In this document: piece by piece, positions 35,251 to 43,762 of the stretch
How positions within the stretch are numbered: the first letter of the stretch is position 1
How the letters are laid out: the number at the start of each line of letters is the position of its first letter
From: Lacihabitans sp. CCS-44
GTDB taxonomy: Bacteria; Bacteroidota; Bacteroidia; Cytophagales; Spirosomataceae
Length of the DNA stretch: 64,000 nt
Assembly (NCBI RefSeq): GCF_024343735.1
Contig: NZ_RJUE01000063.1
Coordinates: 1 to 64,000, forward strand
Reading direction: 5' to 3'
Program-made: the position numbers and the translations under genes
Notes under the pieces: generated by a model
What the model was told of the DNA's origin: nothing
Database searches by the model: none
The model's input: the letters and a program-made list of their open reading frames with translations, nothing else

Positions 35251-36276
35251 GTGAATAATAGACCTATAAACTTCAACATCCTCCGCAATATACTGGTAGC
35301 TTCGACTATGTTGGCTTTTATTCTTATTTTGTTATTGATTACAGATTTCCCAAAACTTTTTAAAAATAAAATTGCAATTGAGGAAATGCCAAAGGATTCG
35401 GTTGTTTACAAAAAACCATTATGGCAAGCCATGAGCATGGATGCCTTGGTACACGAAAAAGACCCAGAACTCATAAAATATGGAAAAGAACTTATTGCAA
35501 ATACTTCGGTTTATCTAGGTCCAAAAGGGAAAGTTAGAGCGATGTCGAATGGAATGAACTGTCAAAATTGCCATTTAGATGCTGGAACTAGGCCTTGGGG
35601 GAATAATTACGGGGCGGTTTTGTCGACTTATCCAAAGTTTAGAGGCAGAAGCGGAACTATTGAAAACATTCAAAAACGTATCAATGACTGTTTTGAACGA
35701 AGTTTAAATGGAAAGGGCTTGGATTCTAACAGCAGAGAAATGTTAGCTATGAAAAGCTACATTGAGTTTGTTGGTCAGTTTGTTCCCAAAGATTCCATTC
35801 CTGCTGGTAGTGGAATTTGGAAACTCAAAAATCTTAAACGAGCGGCGGATCCCTTAAAAGGACAGATAGCTTATGAGCAAAAATGCGTTACCTGTCACGG
35901 ACAAAATGGGGAAGGAGTGATGAATTTCGATGGTACTGCATATACTTACCCACCACTTTGGGGAGGGCATTCTTACAACGTTGGAGCTGGCTTGTATCGT
36001 TTGTCAAGATTCGCAGGCTATATCAAAGCCAACATGCCTTTTGGTGCCACTTATGAAAAGCCTCAGCTGACTGACGAGGAAAGTTGGGACATAGCGGCTT
36101 ATGTAAATTCTAGGGCCCGCCCCAATAAAGATTTAAGTAAAGATTGGCCAAAAATATCGGCAAAACCAGCCGATCATCCCTTTGGGCCTTATGATGACGG
36201 TTTTTCTGAGCAGCAACATAAGTTTGGGCCATTCAAACCCATAGAAGATTTTAAAAAAGCTAAAAACAAAAAATAG
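35251..36276 (+). CDS. TsdA-like dihaem thiosulfate dehydrogenase/tetrathionate reductase
   Basis: 341 residues from a GTG at 35251, 4 nt after the preceding stop; longer starts would overlap the transporter gene. An N-terminal helix (about 11-31) anchors it to the membrane. Haem 1 motif C104-x2-C107-H108 in NGMNCQNCHLDAGTRPWGN; the segment RINDCFERSLNG supplies C147, the unusual cysteine axial ligand of haem 1 in TsdA. Haem 2 motif C212-x2-C215-H216 in KCVTCHGQ. TsdA joins two thiosulfates into tetrathionate or does the reverse in the periplasm. Anchoring by a helix is different from the soluble Allochromatium enzyme. Confidence 0.9.
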   Translation: MNNRPINFNILRNILVASTMLAFILILLLITDFPKLFKNKIAIEEMPKDSVVYKKPLWQAMSMDALVHEKDPELIKYGKELIANTSVYLGPKGKVRAMSNGMNCQNCHLDAGTRPWGNNYGAVLSTYPKFRGRSGTIENIQKRINDCFERSLNGKGLDSNSREMLAMKSYIEFVGQFVPKDSIPAGSGIWKLKNLKRAADPLKGQIAYEQKCVTCHGQNGEGVMNFDGTAYTYPPLWGGHSYNVGAGLYRLSRFAGYIKANMPFGATYEKPQLTDEESWDIAAYVNSRARPNKDLSKDWPKISAKPADHPFGPYDDGFSEQQHKFGPFKPIEDFKKAKNKK

Positions 36277-36314
36277 TCTCAATTTCAAAAAAAGGCAAAC
36301 TAAACAATTCAAAC

Positions 36315-36734
36315 ATGAAAAAAATATTCTTTTTCTTACTTATTTCTACGGTTTCTGTTTTTGCCCAAAAAATTGACGATGGCAGCAAACACAAAACCGT
36401 TTTTCAATTCGTCTCTGGAGATACTTTGTCACAAAAATCGCTTATAAATAACCTTAAAAACTTCAAAGAAGGATGGCCAAAGTCGCAAGTGGAGGTGGTT
36501 TTTCACGGAAATGGTATTTTTATGGTTATGACCGAAAAGACCACTTTTGCAAATGAATTGCAGAGTTTTGTGGAGAAAGAAGGTATCCAAATGGTGGTCT
36601 GTGAAAATACTATGAAACAAAAGAAAATCAAGAAAGAGCAGCTTTTGCCGTTTATGCAAACTGTGCCTATGGGTATTGGTGAAATTGTGATTAAACAAGA
36701 GCAAGGTTGGTCTTATATCAAAGCAGGCTTGTAA
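36315..36734 (+). CDS. Exported DsrE-family sulfur-carrier-like protein
   Basis: 139 residues with a signal peptide (1-18, ending VFAQ). DsrE/DsrF-like fold with VEVVFHGNGIFMVM in the core, and a single conserved-type cysteine C96 in MVVCENTMKQK, the place where DsrE-like proteins bind sulfane sulfur as persulfide. Its periplasmic location fits a role near the TsdA cytochrome. It lies 38 nt after that gene and 11 nt before the AraC regulator gene. Confidence 0.85.
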   Translation: MKKIFFFLLISTVSVFAQKIDDGSKHKTVFQFVSGDTLSQKSLINNLKNFKEGWPKSQVEVVFHGNGIFMVMTEKTTFANELQSFVEKEGIQMVVCENTMKQKKIKKEQLLPFMQTVPMGIGEIVIKQEQGWSYIKAGL

Positions 36735-36745
36735 ATATTCAAGTT

Positions 36746-37624
36746 TTGAATAGAAGTATCCCCAAATATACCATTGAGCAGATAAATCAATGCGACCAGC
36801 ACGTTAAAATGAATCTTGACATTCGACGGCTGGAAGACCACATTGCTTTGATGACTGACGTGGTTTTTCCTCATCGCCACGATTTCTATAATCTCATTTA
36901 TATAACACAAGGCAGCGGTACGCACGACATCGATTTCAAACAATTTGAGGTGGTACCGAATCAGCTTTTCTTTATGAACGACGGTCAGGTGCATGAATGG
37001 AATCTTTCTGCTGATATTAAGGGCTTTACGATGTTTTTTAAGAAAGAATTTTACAATGTGGCCGAGCCGATTTTCTCTTTGCCAAACTTGCCTTTTTTTC
37101 ATAATAGTGCCAACGAAGCCCAAATGGTAATCTTTGATCAAAATGAGGCTACGGTATGCGAACACTTTTTTGAAGACATGCTCAATGAATTTAAGAAAGG
37201 TCAAACACACCATGAGGCTATTATCAAAACGCTTTTAAAAATTATCTTAATCCGCTCCTTGCGGGTCTACGAGCCACATTATTCTACTTCAGGTTCAAAA
37301 CTTGTTCTGACCAAAATCCATCAGTTTGAAGGTTTAATCGAAAAGAATTACCAACACATAAAAGGTGTCAAGGAATATGCCAGCCTACTAAACATGACGC
37401 CAAATTACCTAAATGCCATTTGCTCTACAGCCTTAGGCAAAACAGCTGGCGAAATGATCCGTGATCGGGTGATTTTGGAAGCGAAACGTCTGCTGATCCA
37501 TTCTCCATTATCTATTTGCGAAATGGGCTATGCGTTGGGCTATGACGATTGTTCTTATTTTATAAGAATGTTTAAAAAATCTGTAGGACAAACTCCCGAA
37601 CAATTTAGAACTCAATTGGCCTAA
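36746..37624 (+). CDS. AraC-family transcriptional regulator
   Basis: 292 residues from the TTG at 36746, chosen because it follows the previous stop by 11 nt and gives the usual N-terminus SIPKYTIEQ; an ATG at 36809 is the alternative. N-terminal cupin-like sensing domain (PHRHDFYNLIYITQGSG near 46-62) and C-terminal double helix-turn-helix (about 195-290) with YASLLNMTPNYLNAICSTAL and ICEMGYALGYDDCSYFIRMF. Placed inside the sulfur cluster directly upstream of the sulfide:quinone oxidoreductase gene, which it may control; the inducer is unknown. Confidence 0.88.
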   Translation: MNRSIPKYTIEQINQCDQHVKMNLDIRRLEDHIALMTDVVFPHRHDFYNLIYITQGSGTHDIDFKQFEVVPNQLFFMNDGQVHEWNLSADIKGFTMFFKKEFYNVAEPIFSLPNLPFFHNSANEAQMVIFDQNEATVCEHFFEDMLNEFKKGQTHHEAIIKTLLKIILIRSLRVYEPHYSTSGSKLVLTKIHQFEGLIEKNYQHIKGVKEYASLLNMTPNYLNAICSTALGKTAGEMIRDRVILEAKRLLIHSPLSICEMGYALGYDDCSYFIRMFKKSVGQTPEQFRTQLA

Positions 37625-37889
37625 TCAATAAGTAGTACTATTGCCAATCATCGTAACGATTTCGGATACTATATAAGTATTTGTCAATTAGAATATTGAG
37701 TTACGTTGAATTTTCCGTTAAAATTTCCTTACTTCCCATAGTATTAAAAAGTATAAGTAATTTGTGCCATACAAATAAGAATTGATACTATCTTGAATTC
37801 TATATTTTTAGGAAATTTGCAAGAAAAAATTATACTATTTTAAGTGTAATTCGATTGGAGATTTTAGTAATTCTTAAAAATATTTAACC

Positions 37890-39080
37890 ATGAGCCATCA
37901 TCAGATCATAATTGTAGGAGGAGGAAATGCCGGTATTTCGGTAGCGGCACAATTATTTAGGAAAAATGCTAAATTGGACATCGCCATTATTGATCCAGCA
38001 GATAAGCACTATTATCAGCCCGCTTGGACATTGGTAGGCGGTGGTGCGTTTGATATAGCAAAAACCGAACGCTCAGAAGCCAGCGTAATGCCTGAAAAAG
38101 CCAAGTGGATAAAGGAAGCCGTTGAGTCTTTTGCTCCTGAGAAAAATACGGTTACCACCTCTGGAGGTAGCTATACCTACGATTATATGGTGGTTTGTCC
38201 TGGTATTCAACTCAATTGGTCGGCTATAAAAGGTCTGCCAGAAACCATCGGGAAAAACAATGTTTGTAGCAATTACAGTTTCCAAACAGCTCCTTATACT
38301 TTTGAGGTTTTGCAGAATTTTAAAGGAGGAAAGGCTATATTTCATAATCCGCATACACCAGTAAAGTGCGGTGGAGCACCGCACAAAATCATGTATTTGG
38401 CGGCGGATTATTTCAGAAAACATGGATTGCTCGACAAATGCGATATTCAGTATTGGAGCGGTGCGGCCAAGTTGTTTGCGGTAGCCAAATACGAAAAGAC
38501 CTTATTGGAAGTTTGCAAAAGAGCAGACATTAAATTGCACTTAATGGAGCGTTTGGAAGAAATTGATGGTCCAAACAAAAGAGCACGGTTTGTAGGAATG
38601 GCTGAAAGCAACATGGGCGTAGAGACTTGGGTAGATTTTGATATGATGCACGTTACACCTCCACAGTCAGCTCCAGATTTTGTCAGCAAAAGTCCGCTTG
38701 CAAATTCTGCGGGTTGGGTAGATGTAAACATTAACAATTTACAACATAATGTATACCCAAATGTGTTTTCTCTTGGAGATGCCGCTGGATTGCCTATTTC
38801 AAAAACCGGTGCGGCTATTAGGAAGCAAGCTCCGGTAGTGGTGGCTAATTTACTCAGCGTGATGAGCAATCAACAAATGGACGGCAACTATACAGGCTAT
38901 ACTTCATGCCCATTGGTGACAGGTTACGGCAAATTGGTACTGGCAGAGTTTGATTATAATAACAACCCTATGGAGACTTTTCCTTTCGACCAATCGAAAG
39001 AGCGTTGGAGTATGTACCAGCTTAAAAAACAGGTACTTCCACGCATGTACTGGAGTCAAATACTTACCGGAAAAGCATAA
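37890..39080 (+). CDS. sqr: Type II sulfide:quinone oxidoreductase
   Basis: 396 residues. FAD motif IIIVGGGNAGISVAAQL at 6-22, CPGIQLNW near 103, and the closing FAD segment VFSLGDAAGLPISKTGAA. Redox-active cysteines are C160 in TPVKCGGAPHKIMY and C340 in YTSCPLVTGYGKLV, the pair of type II (SQOR-like) enzymes, which lack the third cysteine of type I. It oxidises sulfide to sulfane sulfur and reduces quinone at the membrane, making the persulfide used by the dioxygenase at 32587-34005. The 265 bp before it, after the AraC gene, holds no other gene I can see. Confidence 0.94.
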   Translation: MSHHQIIIVGGGNAGISVAAQLFRKNAKLDIAIIDPADKHYYQPAWTLVGGGAFDIAKTERSEASVMPEKAKWIKEAVESFAPEKNTVTTSGGSYTYDYMVVCPGIQLNWSAIKGLPETIGKNNVCSNYSFQTAPYTFEVLQNFKGGKAIFHNPHTPVKCGGAPHKIMYLAADYFRKHGLLDKCDIQYWSGAAKLFAVAKYEKTLLEVCKRADIKLHLMERLEEIDGPNKRARFVGMAESNMGVETWVDFDMMHVTPPQSAPDFVSKSPLANSAGWVDVNINNLQHNVYPNVFSLGDAAGLPISKTGAAIRKQAPVVVANLLSVMSNQQMDGNYTGYTSCPLVTGYGKLVLAEFDYNNNPMETFPFDQSKERWSMYQLKKQVLPRMYWSQILTGKA

Positions 39081-39106
39081 TATGAACAACAAAACCCAAT
39101 AAATTG

Positions 39107-39130
39107 AAACCTCCGAATGGAGGTTTTTTT
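39107..39130 (+). terminator. Terminator after sqr
   Basis: Stem aaacctcc / ggaggttt with a 4-nt loop (gaat) and a T-run; ends the sulfur cluster. Confidence 0.87.
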
Positions 39131-39228
39131 ATGAAAATTTTGGTGATTTTAATTTTTGGAAATTTAAAGGAGAAGAAATTACAGTCACTGATTCAACATA
39201 TTCTTGTATTTGAGTCCTTATTTACACA

Positions 39229-39651
39229 TCATACCACTTCTTCCTCCAATTGCTTTCGCAACCCCTCCATCATTGTATTTAAGGCCACTTCTTTATTCTT
39301 TTTGGCATCATTTACCATTTCTTGTAAATCTTCTGGAATTGGAAAATATTTCTCTGCCCAAAGATGAATTTCAAATATAATAGGTAATAAATCTATCCCT
39401 TTGTTGGTAAGTCTATACAAAACTTTTGCTTTGCTGTCTGGGTGTTCCCGCTTTTCAATAATTCCATTTTCCTCAAGAGCCAGTAATCTGGACGCTAAAA
39501 TGTTTGTTGCAATTTTTTCGTCTGATTTTAAAAAATCTCCGTAGGTGGACTTCTGATAGAAAATTAAGTCTCTGATAATCAATAAAGACCACTTGTCTCC
39601 AAATACTTCAAGAGAACAACTTATTGGGCATTCAGACCTCATTTTTGACAT
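39229..39651 (-). CDS. HxlR-family transcriptional regulator
   Basis: 140 residues from the ATG at 39651; an in-frame start 75 nt upstream would run through the promoter region. HxlR winged helix with the family opening CPISCSLEVFGDKWSLLIIRDL, recognition helix NILASRLLALEENGII and wing HPDSKAKVLYRLT. C8 and C12 may sense quinones, electrophiles or oxidants, as in HypR/QorR-type members. It faces the SDR and MDR genes across 106 bp that contain a 15-bp palindrome, so it likely represses them. Confidence 0.92.
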   Translation of the reverse strand: MSKMRSECPISCSLEVFGDKWSLLIIRDLIFYQKSTYGDFLKSDEKIATNILASRLLALEENGIIEKREHPDSKAKVLYRLTNKGIDLLPIIFEIHLWAEKYFPIPEDLQEMVNDAKKNKEVALNTMMEGLRKQLEEEVV

Positions 39652-39677
39652 TTTGTAAAAATAATTTAAATAATTAC

Positions 39678-39723
39678 TTGCATTTTGAAAGTGCTTTGTA
39701 TATTTGCACTTGCAATTTGCAAG
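39678..39723 (+). promoter_or_regulatory. SDR promoter with HxlR-type palindromic operator
   Basis: TTG at 39678-39680 and TATATTTG at 39699-39706, 18 nt apart, predict a start near 39710. The perfect 7-bp inverted repeat CTTGCAA-T-TTGCAAG (39709-39723) begins at that start, well placed for repression. The ATG is at 39758. Confidence 0.62.
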
Positions 39724-39757
39724 CAAAATTACATTTTAAATTTAAATAGAAATAGAA

Positions 39758-40555
39758 ATGAGCAAAAATATTTTAATAACAGGAGCTTCATCGGGCTTTG
39801 GTTTACTTATAGCAAATGGGTTACATAGCAAAGGTTATAATGTAATTGGTACGAGTCGCAACCCAGAAAAAATACAATCGACAGTTCCTTTCAAAATGAT
39901 TTCACTCGATCTTGATTCGGGGCAATCTATAAACACGTTGCCCGAAAGGTTATTTAAAGAAATAGGTCAACTCGACATTCTTATTAATAATGCTGGATTT
40001 TTGGTAAATGGTATTGCTGAAGAAATTCCTATTGAGCTTGGTAGAAAACAGTTTGAAACAAATTTTTGGGGTACTATCAAGGTTACTAACGCCATGTTAC
40101 CTCATTTTAGAAAACAAAAATTGGGTAAAATAATTACCGTAGGTTCAATTGTGGGATTAGTTTCATTTCCAAATGCTTCTTACTATGCTGCCTCAAAACA
40201 CGCACTCGAAGGTTATTTCAAAGCATTAAGATATGAATTGGATGAGTTTAATATTAGTGTTGCTATGATAGAACCTTCTGCTTTTAAAACCAGCATATTA
40301 GATAATTCTTCAGCACCAATTGCTAAAATTGATGATTACGATTCATTGAGAACCAGAATTGAAAAATTCACAAATGACTTAGTGAAAAACGCAGAAGACC
40401 CTGCATTGGTTACTGCTAAGATACTTAAAGTAGTAAAAATAGATAAACCTAAGTTTAGAAACATTGTGGGTAAGGGTACTTCTACTTTGCTCAATCTTCA
40501 ACATTTCGCCTATGGAGTCTTAGAGAAAAATGTACTTAAACAATTAAACAAATAA
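39758..40555 (+). CDS. Short-chain dehydrogenase/reductase
   Basis: 265 residues. Classical SDR: TGASSGFG for cofactor binding near 8-15, NNAG near 75-78, catalytic S, Y and K in VGSIVGLVSFPNASYYAASKHAL. The TSRNPE after strand 2 suggests NADPH use. The substrate is not known. It is the first gene of a pair with an MDR oxidoreductase starting 1 nt after its stop, controlled by the divergent HxlR regulator; such pairs often reduce reactive aldehydes or quinones. Confidence 0.92.
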   Translation: MSKNILITGASSGFGLLIANGLHSKGYNVIGTSRNPEKIQSTVPFKMISLDLDSGQSINTLPERLFKEIGQLDILINNAGFLVNGIAEEIPIELGRKQFETNFWGTIKVTNAMLPHFRKQKLGKIITVGSIVGLVSFPNASYYAASKHALEGYFKALRYELDEFNISVAMIEPSAFKTSILDNSSAPIAKIDDYDSLRTRIEKFTNDLVKNAEDPALVTAKILKVVKIDKPKFRNIVGKGTSTLLNLQHFAYGVLEKNVLKQLNK

Positions 40556-40556
40556 A

Positions 40557-41561
40557 ATGAAAGCATTTCAAGTAACAAAATACAGCAAAAAAGAACAATT
40601 GCGACTTACGCAAGTGGCAGAACCGACAATCGCAGAAAACGAAGTATTGGTGCAGATACATGCCGCAGGTGTAAATCTATTGGACTCTATGATAAAATGG
40701 GGAGAATTCAAACTATTCCTTCCTTACCAAACACCGCTTATCAATGGGCACGACATGGCAGGTGTAATCACCAAAGTAGGTGCAAAGGTGAGCAAATATA
40801 AAGTAGGAGATGAAGTTTTTTCAAGAGTAGCTGATTACAAAATTGGCACATTTGCAGAATACATTGCCGTAAATGAAAATGATTTAGCACCAAAGCCCAA
40901 AAACCTTTCTATGCAAGAAGCCGCCTCTGTTCCTTTGGTGGGTTTAACAGCTTGGCAAGCATTGGTTGAAATTGCGAATGTAAAAAAAGGACAAAAAGTT
41001 TTCATCCAAGCTGGTTCGGGTGGTGTAGGTACTTTTGCCATTCAACTGGCCAAACATTTAGGAGCTTTTGTGGCTACAACAACAAGTTCTAAAAATATTG
41101 AATTAGTAAAAAGCCTTGGAGCCGATTTGGCGATCGATTACAAAACACAAGATTTTTCTACTTTGCTAAAAGATTATGATTTGGTATTACACAGCAACCG
41201 TGAAAAAATAGTTTTAGAGCAGTCTTTAGGCATCCTTAAAAAAGGCGGTCAGCTTATTTCCTTAGTAGGTCCGCCGACGCCTGAATTTGCACAAGAAATT
41301 GGCTTGGCTTGGCACTTGAAATTTGTGACCAAATTATTAAGCTCAGGAGCAAAGAAAAAGGCTGAGAAATTAGGAGTCCATTTTAAATTCCTTTTTATGC
41401 GAGCGGATGGGAATCAATTAAGCGAAATTACTAAATTAATAGAAGCTGGAATTATCAAGCCAGTAATCGATAAAGTATTTCCGTTTGAACAAACCAATGA
41501 GGCTTTGGTGTATGTGGAAACTGGTCGGGCGAAAGGGAAGGTGGTTGTTGCAATTAATTAG
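40557..41561 (+). CDS. MDR-family NADPH:quinone/enone oxidoreductase
   Basis: 334 residues, zinc-free medium-chain reductase. GroES-like part 1-125 with INGHDMAGVITKVGAKV, then the Rossmann motif FIQAGSGGVGTFAIQLAKHLG near 148-168. It resembles quinone oxidoreductases (QorA/QOR2 type), which fits control by an HxlR regulator. Directly behind the SDR gene (1 nt gap) and before a terminator, so a two-gene operon. A more distant family member is at 29739-30713. Confidence 0.91.
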   Translation: MKAFQVTKYSKKEQLRLTQVAEPTIAENEVLVQIHAAGVNLLDSMIKWGEFKLFLPYQTPLINGHDMAGVITKVGAKVSKYKVGDEVFSRVADYKIGTFAEYIAVNENDLAPKPKNLSMQEAASVPLVGLTAWQALVEIANVKKGQKVFIQAGSGGVGTFAIQLAKHLGAFVATTTSSKNIELVKSLGADLAIDYKTQDFSTLLKDYDLVLHSNREKIVLEQSLGILKKGGQLISLVGPPTPEFAQEIGLAWHLKFVTKLLSSGAKKKAEKLGVHFKFLFMRADGNQLSEITKLIEAGIIKPVIDKVFPFEQTNEALVYVETGRAKGKVVVAIN

Positions 41562-41590
41562 TATTTGTAACAAAAAATCCATTCGAATAT

Positions 41591-41614
41591 AAAAACCTCC
41601 GGAAGGAGGTTTTT
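41591..41614 (+). terminator. Terminator, also between convergent genes
   Basis: Stem aaaaacctcc / ggaggttttt with a ggaa loop, A-run before and T-run after, so it can act both ways (the acylase stop is at 41627). Confidence 0.88.
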
Positions 41615-41626
41615 ATATATAGTTTT

Positions 41627-43675
41627 TCACTTCGGATGATAATTCCTAATTGCGTTTTTCAAAACTTCTTCCTTATCAAGTGTCATTTTCTTGGGCTGTT
41701 TGGCCAAATATTGTTCCATTTGGTCAGCAAAATGTAGGCTTTTTTCATTTGTAGAATTGCCGTAACTGATCATAGTTTCTATTTCAGGCAATCCGGTTTT
41801 TGTGAAACGAGCCAAAGCAATGTACGATTCTCCTTGTTCAACTTTTATTTTTCCATCCTTGTAAGACCTGGCGTGAGAGGCTGTTAACACATCGGGCATT
41901 CCCCATATCGGTTTTTCTATATTGCCTCTCACCAATTTTTGGTAGTCGCCCAAAATGATTTCAGTGCTGCCAAAATGCGTCATCATATACTCTTTCGTAG
42001 ATTTTAAAGATTCCAAAATGCTTTCTTTGCTAATTATCGGTCTATTGTTGTAGTCAATGGTTTTTATGTTTTTCCTTAATTCATAATAAAGGATAAGAAA
42101 TGAAGCAGCACCTTTGCTGTTCACATCCGTTTTTCTGTCCCATTGTTGTATTCTGTCGATAAGTGTTTCTAAATCAGGATATTCCTTTGAATTGAGTTTG
42201 TATAATTCATCAATGTCAACCGAGAATTTTAAATTTTTAGGCAGCTGATTATCATATTTTATTCTTTTGAAATCTTCATAACTTAGCTTTTCGTAGGCAC
42301 CTATAAGCTCCTCAAAACGCTCACTGCGGTTGTTTTGTAGGGTTTCGTAGCCCATGGTTAAGTCAAAATCTTCGTTTTTTAGATTTTCCTTTTTGTCTGT
42401 GGCATTAAACGGTGAGTGGTTGGTGTTGAACAAATATCCGCTCGTTGGATTCAAATATTGTGGTAAATCTTCAAGAGGATGGAAAGAAGTAGTTAGGGTT
42501 TTTGAGGTATTTCCGGGTACGGTATTTTGCCAATCATAGCCTTTTTCTCTCAAAGGAATTTTCGCATTGCTCACATAAAATATCGTATCGTTTTTGTCGG
42601 CATACATGGTGTTGAACATCGGAATCGCCACCATTTCCATAGCTTTCCGAAACTCAGAATAGTTTCGGGCTTTGTTCATTCTGTACCACTGCTCCATGCC
42701 TCTAATGTCTTGATTCGCACCCATTCTCATCGAAAAAGTGCCTTTGTTGTTCGTTACAGTTGCTCCATATTTGGTCCAATAGGCCTTCTTCTTTACAGGA
42801 ATGGTCAGCCCTTTAATTTTAGCTTTCAACTTGATGGTTTTTTGTTCTAAATCTAGCCATTGTCCGTCATATTTGTATTGGTTTTTGTTGGCTGGGTTCA
42901 TTTCTAATTGGTAAATATCTATTCTGTCCGGATAATTTACCGTATGAGCCCAACCCAAGTTTTCATTTACTCCCAACGAAATCACAGGCGAACCTGGGAA
43001 CATTCCGCCTAAAATATTGAGGCCTTCCTCACTAATCAAATGTGCTTCATACCAAGCCACTGGGCCTTCTAAGGGCTGATGAGGGTTGATGTTTAAGTAA
43101 GTTTTGCCATCAGTAGTTTTTGATGACGAAATGGCGAAGGCATTTGATCCTGCCGCTTTAAAACTATCCAGCGTTTTGTTATTGCCTTTAAAAAGATTTC
43201 CTAATTCACGGTCTGCCCCAGAAATAACACAGAGAGAGAAGGTTATGGAAGTCATGTAGTCTTTGGTGGTAATTGGAAATGATTTTTTGACCAATATTTC
43301 CATTGGGTGACTTTTGGCGTAGGCATTTATTCCTTGAACATATCCAGATATCAACTTTTTGAAGTCTTCGGATAAGTCAGTATCGTATTTTTCATTCACA
43401 ATTTCTCTACATCTAAGCAATTGGACGGCATAGTCCGCTGCTGCTCCATCTTTTCCTTTGAGCTTACCCAGCATTCCTTTTCCGATTAACATAGTCAGTT
43501 GCATGGTTTTAAAATCGTCCTCGGCATTGGCGTATGCTAATCCATAAGCTACTTCTGCATCGGTTTTTGCAAAAATATGTGGAACACCCCACTGATCTCT
43601 CACAATATTTATTTTGTCAGGATTGATTTGTGCAAAAGAAGCAAGAGGAAGCAAAAAGAAAAATAAGAATTTCAT
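41627..43675 (-). CDS. Penicillin acylase-family N-terminal nucleophile hydrolase
   Basis: 682 residues from the ATG at 43675, which gives a signal peptide MKFLFFFLLPLASFAQ; a start 42 nt upstream would add an unlikely leader. The precursor is processed at AAG-S177: S177 becomes the nucleophile of the beta chain (GSNAFAIS). Later ones are the HTVNYPDRIDIY block and the N residue expected in the NTNHSPFN segment. Family members are acylases of beta-lactams, acyl-homoserine lactones, or peptides; substrate here is unknown. Location periplasmic. The N-terminal alpha chain includes RDQWGVPHIFA, a family hallmark. Confidence 0.92.
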   Translation of the reverse strand: MKFLFFFLLPLASFAQINPDKINIVRDQWGVPHIFAKTDAEVAYGLAYANAEDDFKTMQLTMLIGKGMLGKLKGKDGAAADYAVQLLRCREIVNEKYDTDLSEDFKKLISGYVQGINAYAKSHPMEILVKKSFPITTKDYMTSITFSLCVISGADRELGNLFKGNNKTLDSFKAAGSNAFAISSSKTTDGKTYLNINPHQPLEGPVAWYEAHLISEEGLNILGGMFPGSPVISLGVNENLGWAHTVNYPDRIDIYQLEMNPANKNQYKYDGQWLDLEQKTIKLKAKIKGLTIPVKKKAYWTKYGATVTNNKGTFSMRMGANQDIRGMEQWYRMNKARNYSEFRKAMEMVAIPMFNTMYADKNDTIFYVSNAKIPLREKGYDWQNTVPGNTSKTLTTSFHPLEDLPQYLNPTSGYLFNTNHSPFNATDKKENLKNEDFDLTMGYETLQNNRSERFEELIGAYEKLSYEDFKRIKYDNQLPKNLKFSVDIDELYKLNSKEYPDLETLIDRIQQWDRKTDVNSKGAASFLILYYELRKNIKTIDYNNRPIISKESILESLKSTKEYMMTHFGSTEIILGDYQKLVRGNIEKPIWGMPDVLTASHARSYKDGKIKVEQGESYIALARFTKTGLPEIETMISYGNSTNEKSLHFADQMEQYLAKQPKKMTLDKEEVLKNAIRNYHPK

Positions 43676-43762
43676 AGAATAAGGTTGATAAGCAATTAGA
43701 ATTAGAAATATACGCATTTCTATTCTTTCAGTTGCTGTTTTAACCCTTTAAAATGAAATTTG

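Noticed and set aside
36713-37213. 166-codon minus-strand frame opposite the AraC gene
   Set aside because: Shadow of a gene with a well-defined AraC domain.
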